NCBI GenBank assembly: GCA_020002185.1 | Contig: CM034534.1 | Span: forward strand, 39,218,168 to 39,282,167 | Length of the DNA stretch: 64,000 bases | From: Paraescarpia echinospica | Lineage: Eukaryota > Annelida > Polychaeta > Sabellida > Siboglinidae | Direction of reading: 5' to 3' | In this document: piece by piece, positions 49,401 through 61,400 of the stretch | Position numbering within the stretch: position 1 is the first letter of the stretch | Layout: each line of letters opens with the position of its first letter | Made by a program: the position numbers and the translations under genes | Notes under the pieces: model-generated | Told to the model about the DNA's origin: nothing | Databases searched by the model: none | The model's input: the letters and a program-made list of their open reading frames with translations, nothing else

Positions 49401-52400
49401 GCTGGCCCACTCTAAATTCCACCAGTCTTCTCAGTTGCAATTATCAGTCTTGCCCAGGCATCTGCCAGTCTTGAAGATGGGCAGACGGGTCTCTGGCTAA
49501 GCCCCTGGAGGTCACGTGACTAGTTGCCCGAGGTTATGTGCATACATGCAGTACGTAATAGTTACATAATGAACCCCAAAGCAAGTGATTGTCGGGTGTG
49601 AAGTAACACGTGCCTCACTGGTATCAGAACAAGACTTTGTAGAAAGTGTGGTTATTGTGATGGTGTGTGCTGTAAGGTAGCTGGATTTACCCTAATGACT
49701 GTATACATTTGGACACCTAACAATAATTGGTGTCCAAAAACAGTCATTACGGTAAGACTGTCACAGAAGTTCAGTGCCAAGTTGTGCCTTCAGATGCAGT
49801 AACTACAGTTCCTAATAACTAACAAAATGCTATCTGGACGTCTCGCTCAACCTTCTATCCGTGTGGCCATTTATCAGCCAAGGTCATCTCCCCATGGATG
49901 ATACCACAGTTGATCTTGTATGGCCACATCATGTCAATCCATCATCACAAGCCAGGAGTGGTAGTTGATTACACTACCCTGCCCTTAATCCCGCAATATA
50001 AAAGTTCACTCAATCACTTCTACTTCGCCCCACCTGTTCTTTCCTGGAACCAGTTCAACTTTAAACAGGAATTCCATGTGTGTTATTACCCAACCAGCGA
50101 CAAGTGATATACCAATGTATACCGACACTGATGTACCCCGGTAGTCCTTTCACATTTCATCTCCACGGCAGTGCCATGGCTGGATCATTATCAGAATCAA
50201 CCCAACAAACAACGAGTTAAATTATGCATTGTTCCTGCCCCCGCAGTCAAGAAACGTGGGTATACCAGAAGATAATTGTTCATGACGTGAAATGGTAGCA
50301 ACATAGAAGTCTCACATGCATGTCACTCAACAGAGACTGTCTGGAGTCTCTATGCAGAAACAATGGCCAATACTTAACACATATGTTCAATCTTACACAT
50401 AAAAAACAATGGTGATAGCAATTTTATGTGCAAAGTGTGTTTTGGTCTCAATATGGCAACAGGAATCAAGAACTTACAAAAATGCCTAAACCTTCTGACA
50501 CAATGTTGTGTCCCTCAGTGCAGTGTCCATTATGGATTTTTGTCATTGCTGTTGTATTTACTATTGTTTACAAGTATCTTAGGTCGTAAATTAAATTCCA
50601 GTGAAAATTGACCGATATGATTGGGATGCTGATATAATTTGTGATAGATCTGTATTAAGCCAAATAAACTAATACCTGTGTTTCCGGTAACCGTCCCTAG
50701 TATTTTCGTGCGACCCTATGCATTTTTTCAAGAACAAAACAATTTTTTTGTGGTGCCGACCCTTGACCCTTACCTATGACCAAAAACTTTTCTTTATACA
50801 TGTTAGATTCCAGCAAGAGTATTACAGCGATCATTGAACATGATAAAAAATAGATAATCATTGCAAAAGTCCTGAAAAGTAACAAGAATTGACCTTTTGG
50901 AACGGAAATTCTGCGATCGTCCCTAGTATTGGATGAAATCATTGTGAAGTGTCATGGCACCCCACTACGTACTTCGTGTCAACCAATGTAAACAGGGACG
51001 CGGGCGGAAGGCGCTAACATAAACCGTTTCGTGATCGTTGTCTGCTAAGCATATTGAAAACATGTTAATTAAATATACTTGTCACATCGTTAGTGCATAG
51101 ATTCCGCGTAAGTGTACAAATTCTGGTTTCGAACACAAAACTCGAAGGAATAACAAATTAGTCTAGGTTACGCTGGCTCAAAGTGATATAGTCTGGGTTT
51201 CGTAGTTCTAACAAATTCCGTTGGATGGCGTCATATATGGCGCTAGCTAAAATGGTTGAAAAAAAAATTACAATGTCTCCTAACCTATTTTTTGGCATTA
51301 AAATGTTTTAAAAATATAATGTTTTTCATACCTACATACCCTATTTAAAAAATCAAGGTTACCGGAAATACAACTATATTTTATTTTGGCCTTAGTAAAG
51401 TACAAATTTGATGGGATTCAAGTTTTGTTTTCAATTTGAACGTATGCGTTGAGTGCTGCTATTTTTCTGCAATAGTTGCACAGATCGTTGTCGCTGCCAA
51501 ACTTACAATCTGGCGCATTTGTACCTCGACCCGCTGCGTTGGCCGCAGTTCTTCTGAACTCGAGCGAGATCGCCTGCAAGACGCAAATCGAACATTCTTG
51601 CAATCTCGACTCCAGCCAAAAACTAGATTACGACAACTTTATATCTGGATATCCGATTATATGACATAGGCATTCCCTGTTTTTCAGTTTAGTCAATTTC
51701 CATATCAAAATCCAGAAGACTACAAAGTTATGCTTATCATGGAACATGGAAACAACACAAAATATTACAATGTAATTTACAATGTACAAAGAACAGCTTA
51801 TTCTAAAGTTTTGTTTTGTCAACTGCACTGTATATAATTTAGTTCACATACTTCCGGTGCCTGGCATGGTGACTTGGACTGTGCCTATGTCGTGACCTTG
51901 ACCTACGCGACCATGAATGACGCGACCTTGAACGGCTATGTCCCGAGTAAGACCTATGCCCAGAGTAAGACCTATGCCTAGATGATGATGACCTTGGCGA
52001 TCTCGACAGAGGTGACCTTGATCGTGATGACCTTGACCTGTACAACAAGATGCCGCAGAATGGATACAAATATAATTCACAGGAGGCAAACAAATATGTG
52101 TCAGATAAATTACTGTTGGTCTGTATCTGATGCTCTATCTTCTTAGTTGTATAAATAAAACAGTTCCAGACCGAAATCTCTGCATTGTTATGAACAAATT
52201 AGGAACGATTTTCAGCAGACAAAATATCTTGTTAAACCGTAATTATTGTACCTTTAGTATAAAAACTGCATTCAGCAACAGTTGCAGGTTAGTTTTTTCA
52301 AATAAAAGTTGCTATGTACATTGAAAAACACGTAAAATCTGTGCTCACCTTGAACGTGACCTTGATGATGAACTATACGACCTTTGCCGGTGCACACGAC

Positions 52401-55400
52401 TTCGCTGTCGTTTCCAATTGGACCGTGAACTGCGATACGACGATGGCGGATCACGTGAACATGACCTTGAACTACACGACCATGACGACGATATCGACAG
52501 CGAACGACCTCGAGAACTCCCTCTGGTGTCAGTGCTGACACTCGATGACCGACTGGAGTAGCCGCTGTTGGACGCTGAGTCGCCACTGACAGCAAGGGGG
52601 TCGCCATGACCTCTGCCGTCATAGCGCATACTGTTTGTGAAGCAGCTGTAGTATGCAGGCAGTTTATCGTAGACGGGATCGTTGCGGTTTGGAGACGGAT
52701 CACGGTCGCGGCCAGGGAGGGTTTCGTCGACAAGCTTTAGACCAGAATGGACGCGTTTGATTGGTTGGGTGATCTGGGACTTGACAGACAACGTCGTGAA
52801 ATAATGGGGTACCTTGTCATAGTAGTCCTCGTCTTTGTGATACGGCGAGCGGTTGTTACGACGATAATTCTGGTGGCGACTTCGCCTGCCATGAGGTTTG
52901 AAGCCAGTGATACCCTCTTCACTTGGCGTCTGTCTGTCACCTAGTGCATCTCTATCGTTTGGTGACACAGTTTCTTGTCGCTCAGAACTGAACCGTGAGA
53001 ACCTTTCGTCCTTACTATCCTCGACGGATGCATTGCTACAAGTCTCGCGTGCCACTGCAGTCTCAACAACAGGCTCAGACACATCACTAGCAACGACATC
53101 TGGTGAGCTGCACTCCATTTCTTTCTCAACGATGCTCTCCAGAACGTCTGGCTTAGACTTGTGACTTGGGGCTGAGGTCGGTTCTGGTGCAACAATGTCA
53201 GTTTTGTTATTGTGTTCGCAGTCCACTTTGTCAACGTTCAAAGGCGTGTCTTTCGGTTCGGACACTGGGGCACGTTTAACAGCATCCGCGCTGTGATCAC
53301 CTCCATCATCACTCTCAATATCCATGTCAACCACATCTGTGATCGTCTCTCGACGCGACCTCGTTTTGATTTCAACTGATGACACTTTGCAAGCCAAATC
53401 ATTCATGATTGTTCCGCTCACATTTGACATGACACAGGTCGAACTGGTTAACGATTCAACACTGACTCGTCCACTTGGTGGCAGCACTGCAGCAGTGGTA
53501 TTTTCTGTTTCGCCAACCTTGTCTTTCTTGCAAGCTGCCATTGCTGCGTTAATATCAAATTCGCTCAGTTGTGGCACACAAGGCCCTGAGACCAGGCCAA
53601 GTGGAATAGCAGGTATAGCCAGCTTGTCAGTACTTGGCACAGCGCCTACAACCTGAACTGGCTCAGTGTTGCACAACGGCACATTCTGACAGTAATCGTG
53701 GTCAGTGATTTGATCATAGTAATTCACATTGACTTCGCACGGTGATGTGCGACCACTGCCGCAGCTATCACCAGGCGCAGCGCCCGCTGGCGCATGCTGC
53801 TGGCATCGTTGCTGCAGCCGGCTTCGATACAGCGAAATACTGATTTTTCTTGAGGTTGAGAACAGTTTCTGTTGTCCGTCGGAGAAGGTGCCCCCTGTTG
53901 TCACTCCGCTGCCTGTGTCGCTCAGTAGTGACGCGTCACTGTCACTGCCCGCCACGGGGTCGACGTTAGATGTGACGTCATTGCTCGTCGACGGCGGGCT
54001 GACACCTGTCATCTTCAGCGGCTTGCGTGAAATTCGACCTGCTCTGGTTGGAAGTGGGTCGGCAAGCATGATGGCACCCTTGCGTTTCTGAGATGATGCT
54101 TTGATCTTGCGGATGATGTCACGCGATGGACTTGTTCGTGGACTCGGAGCTGTGAATAACAATATAAAAACGTTTTGACACATGGAACAGATAGACTACT
54201 GCAATCCAAATGACACAGCTATACTAGCAAAGTATACACAACATTAGTAGCACACCACAAATATTGGGAAATTACTAGAGCTATAGAAATTGTGTCCATT
54301 GTTAACTATTTTTGTTAAGGAGATCAAAGAACATCATTTGCATCGCTGAAGGTCATTCACGACACTTTACAATTCCTTCCATGTTCTACCATACAAACCA
54401 CTGAAAAAGTCATCACAGTGAAAGTATGAACAGATATTTAATATATTGGATATGTTAACAAGTATGAAAAGCTACAGCAGATATTATGCAGTGCGCCATG
54501 CTGAGGGGGTTCTTGCCCTAAGGGATGCTATTTGCCTGTAGGGTTTATCTCGGGCAGTGAGAGGGATGGCTATATCTTGAGGGTGGTATCCATGTGTAGG
54601 ACTTACCAGGGATGGTTAACTGGTGTCTTTTTGACAATGCAACAATATAATTATATGCAAACAGAAGTTGCCTACATCAAACAAACAATAATACTGTATA
54701 TTAAATCAAACATCAAAACAGTAATTAAATTATGACAGTTCATTTTAGCATAATGGCCATTGGGTAGTCAAGTTTCTGATACAGTCCGCGGTTGGCATAC
54801 CATCCATTTTAACTGACCTATCCATAACGATGCAGTGTTTTTTTTTTACAGATATTAATTGCCACATCTAAAACCTGACAGTAACAAGATCTTCAGGTGA
54901 CCGGTCAAAGATGTAAAACTGAAAAAATGGGCCAAGAGGCCCTGAAGTCCTTTGGACTAATATGTCGATATGTGACCCCGGCTGACCAAATGAGTGATAA
55001 GTCCGAAAAATTGTAACATTGTTTTCTTACATTCTTGTAAAGGTTGGGTAGGGTGCTTTACACGGTTTCAAAAATGATGACTGCTACCTAAATTGGCGAA
55101 GTTATGGAGCACTGAACATGGTAGGGGTCAAAAAGTGAAAATGAAGAAAACGGCTGTTGAAGTTTTACATATTTTTTTCTCAGTTAAGAAAGATAGAAGG
55201 ACCAGAGGACATGAAGTTACATTAGTAAAGGAGCAGTGTAGATTAGATATAAGAAAGTTCTCATTCTCACAAAGGACTATAAATGAATGGAACAGACTGT
55301 CTCCTGATTGTGTTGGTGCTAGTAGCGTGAATGTTTAAAAATAAAATTGACACATACCTTAAAAAGGCAGGATACACGTAGATAAAAATTATTGGACTCT

Positions 55401-58400
55401 CGATAAGCCAAAAGGTTTCCTTGTCCACCTGCCATCTAGAGTTAATTTTCTGGATGGCAATCTTGTTAAATTATTAATCAAATGTATTTTTGGTGAATCA
55501 TAGTTACAGATCATTAAGGGTTATGATGGAAGTAAAATGTTGACATGTTTACTGTTCACTTATTGCACCACGTCTTGCATTTAGAGGAATAATTATAATA
55601 GAAAATAAAATGTTGTGGCACAAATTTTTAAATACATGCATTGATGAGAAACCGGGAATTACTTCTACGTGGCCTAAGAATAACTAATTTCACAAAGTTT
55701 CTGCTTATATAAAACAACTGCATAAAAATATATATCCATACAAGACACAGACTCCGCATGTGACAGATGTTTTTGGAAGGGGAATAGTGGTCTGTTTCTG
55801 GTACAATACACAAACTCTACTGTTAGGGGATAGTCTCAAGGGCCCTTCTCAAAACCACATCACTAGATAGTGTAAACATTTTGCATTTTGGGGGGCTGTG
55901 TCAGCCTTCTTCTCATGTGATGTAGAGTTACCACAAGGAGAAAACTTGTCTCCTTTGTTATTTGCTATTTACCTGAATGATTTTGAACACCGTTAATCAT
56001 AATTATAAGGAACTTGACATGGCAGCTGGTGAAATTTACAACAACCTTAGTGAGGATGATGTAGACATTTTCTTGCAAATGTATGTTCTACTATATGCTG
56101 ATGATACTAGAATAATTAAATCAAATACAGATTTCTTGTGTATAGCGGAACTATGTCAACTCTTCTAATGGTTGACATTTGGTTGTTTCAGGACGACCCC
56201 TTAGAATGTAGGCACAACTGTCCAGGGGTCTAGTGGGCACTGTCTATTGACTCAAGTCTCTGCCAGTGACCAATTACAGATTAGTCACAGTCCCATCAGT
56301 CAGCCACAGTGAGGTGTGACAGATGTTGTAGGAAAAGGGATTAGTTGAACAAAGGGACTGTAAGCATGATAGATCTGCTGCTGCAGTAGACCATTTAGTT
56401 AGCAAATTTAGCATTTTAGAGGACCTTTGGTGCCCTTAGAATGATTAAATCAAATACAGATTTCTTGTGTACAGTGACACTACCACATGAAATGTATATG
56501 CAAAATTAGAGAAAAAATTGAACAGTTTTTGAAAAAAATACGCAAAATGTTACATTTTTACCAGTTTTGGGGTCCTTGGAGGCCCTAGGGAGCCCTTAGA
56601 ATGATTTAATCAAATACAGATTTATTGTGCATAGTGGCAGTGCCCTAATGTCTATGCAAAATGAGAGAAAAAGTTGCTGAACGGTTTCTGAGATACGGCA
56701 GCTAACGGCGGACGCACAGTGATGGCAATAGTCCCTTGGACCTTCGGCCAAAGGACTAAAAATGCATTGTTTAACTCATTTGATTGCAATAGACGCTGAC
56801 GTGCCTTCTTGCAGTTGTTGTGTATAGCCTGCCAAGGGTCATTGCTATGATACTAAACTGGATGTCACGATGGCTAATCGTCCCAATAGTGGCAGCGGTC
56901 AACGGCCATTTTACAACTTTCGCATCTCCGTCTTTATCTGTTGCCAGTAACACCTACATTGCAGCGAATGAAATATATCTATAATGGTTAGTATTACTTT
57001 AATAGAAACAATGCCAAATTCTGCGGGATACTCTTTTAAGATAATGTAGTTAATTCCGCCAAGCCGGCCACCCCTAAATACATAAATGGAGTGATCCACT
57101 ATGGCTCATTTACCACGCAGCTCTTCCGCGTAGCATCGAGGTCACCACTGCAGTGAGGGCTGTCTGGTGACGTAGAGCCACGAGAATTGATCGTGTCACA
57201 AATTTACCCGCAAAACATCGTTAATTATGCTTTATTGCCCAGCCCTAGACTGAGATTCGCAATTTACTATTTCTTAGGTGGAAATATAGGGTGGAACTGC
57301 CAACATTAAATATAGGCTGGCAGTTTTCGTCCAAATAAATAGCCGTACAGATTCTATTATGGAATGCAATAAGGCTGCAATGTTGATCCTGTGAATGGCT
57401 CTATAAAACACATTGTGTTTCGACTCTAATGGAGTTATAGAAATGTTAACATTACCAATGACTGTATGGTGGGAAGGAGAATGTCGGCAATGCATGCGGC
57501 TGAGCCAGGTCTCAGTGACAGCAAGGTTGTCTATTTTCTTGGAAATAAATAAATCGGTAAGCGAGGCTGTTTTATTTCGAATAAATCGAACAATAGCAAT
57601 GGCCACTGGAATGTTGAGCCTGACAGCAGGTCCACGATTTAGACGTCTTCTAGTTGTTTCCAGCACTCGGCAACGTTCTATTAACCGACTAGTCTGTATT
57701 ATTGTGGTTACAATGTAATGGTCTTATGAGGTCTCATTCAACTTGTCATTTGTAAAATGTTAGCTTAGAGCAGGGGACTGGCAGTAACTTTCAAATTAAG
57801 TTAAGACACGGCAAACTGTGTAGTTATGACAAGGAATCTTGTGTTTTCATATATTGAGAAACTGTTGAAATGACAGCCGACCGTTGGGAACTAAGTGGCT
57901 TGCACAGAGTAAAATCATGATCTCTCGAAGCAGCAAAACAGCTCTGAGATCCGTCCAGCGTGGAGATACAGTCATACAGCATGCAAGTTAGGTCAACTGT
58001 TTGGAGTTTGTGATTAACTCCACTGTCTTCCATTATGCCGCTGAACATCTTCCCCTGGCCACGTTCTCATCTAGGATGGACGTGTCGTACCCAAGTCTGT
58101 ATGATGTGCCCGTCCACGTATTTTTGTGGACACAGATTCTCGGCATCGTTCAGCACAAAGACCAAACTTTGAGCCAGTCTCTATGTCATGGTTGGATTCC
58201 AAATCTGCCTGTCTAAAACTGTTTCACGAATCAAGTCCCAGATTTTGAAAAAGCTAGTTGATCCCTTTAGTGTTTAAATATTTTGTATTATAAATTTGGC
58301 ATAATTTTGTTTATATCATTAATAACATTGTGTTATCGTGAACTGAGTGTAGAATATTGTTTATCATAGTCTATATATTCTATGTTAAAATTATGGGGTA

Positions 58401-61400
58401 CCCTGATGATCATCAGGGGGTAAGCAGGGAGAAAAAGATTGGGAACACCTACCCTAGGGGATGCATTCCATGCATAGGACTTACCAGGGCTGGTGGGAGG
58501 GGATTCTTGCCCTAAGGGATGCTATCTGTGTGTAGGGTTTACGTGGGCTATCGAGAGGGGAATGCTAAACCTTGAGGGTGGCATCCAAGTGTTGGACTTA
58601 CCAGGGCTCGTGGGATTTTTGCCCTAGGCTGGTAGGATGTGGTTCTTGTCGCAGGGGTGGAATCCAAGTATAGGACTTACGAGGGCTGGAGGGGTTTTTG
58701 CTCTAGGATGGCTGGAGGTGGTTCTTGCCGAAGGGTTGCTACCCAAGCACATGACTTACCAGGGCTAGTGGGAGGGGGTTTTTACTTTAGGGGATGCTAT
58801 CCAAGCGTAGGACTTACAAAGGTTGGTGTGAGAGGGTTCTTGCTCTAGGAGGTGGTATCCAAATGTAGCACTTACCAGGGCTAGTAGGAGCAGACATAGT
58901 TTGGTTGGGCACCCGTTTCCTTGACCTGTGTTTCCCTGGGTCGGCCTTGAACGCTGTCGTACCCTGATGTTGTCCCAGTAAACCCTCTGATGAGGATTTA
59001 TGCACAGGCAACTTAGTACAAGCGTCAATCATTGCAACATTCTTCCGTGCCAATTTTTTATTCTTGGCACGATTCGTGCACAGTTTGTTGGCATGTGAAG
59101 GTTTGGGTGGCTTGTTCGTGGTACATGTCTTGGTAGATGCGAGACAATTGTCGGAGGCAGATCGCAATATTTTATCTACCAGATTCTTTCTGTTAAGCCC
59201 AGATGCGACTCCACTCACTTCCGTCAGCACTGTCGTTGATGCAGATCTGTGGCAAACGCAGTACTGTAAAGTGACTAGTAGGAGCACATGCTTAAAGATG
59301 CACTACTAAAAATTACATTGTGCATTTTTGTTTTATTATTTTAAAAGATTTGCAGCAGAGACAAAACAAAGCAGAGGATATGATTTTGTTCAATTATTAA
59401 CCATCCTTCCACTGGTATGTGATGCAAGACAAACATCAATCCATTTCATAAATAGAAACCCAAGTACAGAATACTTTTTTAAGGCCAGACACGGCAGGTA
59501 GATATGATTATTGTTTAATTGGTGCAAACAGTTCCATTTTTCTGCCCAATGCATGAAATGGGTCTTACCGAGTAAAATATATTGAACATTTTTGGCATCC
59601 AGACTCCCCATTTCCATGGTAACAAACAAAATGGCCACCATTTTGAGCAAATATTATTATTCTTGCAAATCCATGTTCTCTATACGTTCTATTGTGTAAT
59701 GATCAGAGCATGTTTTAAAATGTTGTTTTTATTTTTGAAATAATTTTTTTTGGTAAAATTCGGAAAAAAAAGTTTGGGGGAAGTATGACTATCTTTCAAA
59801 CTATTCATAATTTAAAAAAAAAAACAGATCACTGCAAACAGTAGATTATGCTGAATGCAACGCTGAAAACATTATTTATATAGCATAATTACTCCGATAT
59901 CCTGTTTCAAAATGCAGAAATTTGACGAAAAATGTTTTTGAGAAAATGGCAGTCAAACATTGCATAATGGATTTGATTACATTATATCAACATGCTTGAT
60001 CCATGACTAAAACCGACTTAGAGGTATGTAATAGAAGTTAACTTTATTGATAGTATGCATACAAAAGTATAATAATCTGGCAGAAAACCATTTAAAGTAT
60101 TTTTTGTCAAAAAAACACCATTTCATCTGGAGTGTCTGGCCTTAAATATTACATTTTTGTAAAGGTGCACACTTTTAAATTACTAAAATCAACATCATAC
60201 AAAAACTGCACTCTGTGGATTTATGGGAAATAATACTTTTTTGTTGCACACTTCAACAATGCTTCAAATGTCTTTAGTGGTCTGAAAATGTATACGTTAA
60301 TTTTGACATGTTTAAACAAATATTTAACTTAGTAAACCAAAATGTTTTCTTTCCGATTACATGCTCACAAACCTGGGCATAGATGGTGGTGCCACCTGGT
60401 TGCCACTGGAAGAGGCAGACAGCAACGACAAACTACTGACATCCAATAACTCGGTCGAGGCACTTCCTTCCGCAGATGCTACAAACACACAACAGATTCC
60501 AACTTCTAAATGGTGTTTCATTTAATATTTTGTTTGATAATTATTAGTGACAACCCAAACGACTGCAACTGTGTGAAAGTGTGGGGTATTACCCTAACCA
60601 ACTAAACATGTTATACATGCTGTCTGCATGTCATGATTTACAGAGGCGGTGTATAAAACAGATTTTAACGTATGTCTACCCTTGGGATCAGACCTGGGTT
60701 CAAATTGCTTTTTTCAATTCCAAACCAATCCCAATTCACATGTTATTTACCAAGGATCAATTCCAATTCAACGTACTCACAAAAAGTATCAATTCCAATT
60801 CAACTCTAATTCAAATCGGCAACATTAGCAAACAGTAGCCCCCCTTTAAGTTGTTTAATTAAACATAAGGCAGGATAATAAAATGCCTGCTTTATTCTCA
60901 AAAGAGACAGGACTAAGCAGGCCTTGTGCCAAGTACTGCTATCTGAGAGTTTTGAATGGTTTTGTTGACTCAAGTCAGACCATCTGTGCACACCAGTATA
61001 GTATGGCACCACCTTGCAGCCTGCTAAAGAACAAAGGGGATGCTGAACTGTGGACATTGTCAAATGCTAATTCACTCCTCAGCAAACAGTAATGTTGGTC
61101 TCTGGTGGTCAATTAGCACTTAGACGTTCTGTTCTATGCTGCTACTAATACTGGGGGACATAGGGACTGAGAGAGCAGAGAACTGCTAGACAAAGAATTG
61201 CAGCCCATGTTTTGTCAGTACTCGTTTAACTGGTAACAAATCCTTTTGTGCATATAAATACTGTAGTCGGTTGTTTTATTTTGGTCTTTGTCCAAAAAGG
61301 CACATCCGAAAATGTTACAATTTAACATATATTTTGTTGTTTGTGTCAATTTATTTAGAAAAACCTCGTAATTTTTGTATTCCGTTTTGATCAATTCATC

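Noticed and set aside
52272..52733. Second minus-strand frame over the RS exon
   Set aside because: Shadow of the RS-coding frame; it lacks the phase needed to join the next exon.
59246..59263. Alternative acceptor ttacag upstream of the 58876-59246 exon
   Set aside because: It gives phase 0, which does not fit the preceding exon (two bases left over).
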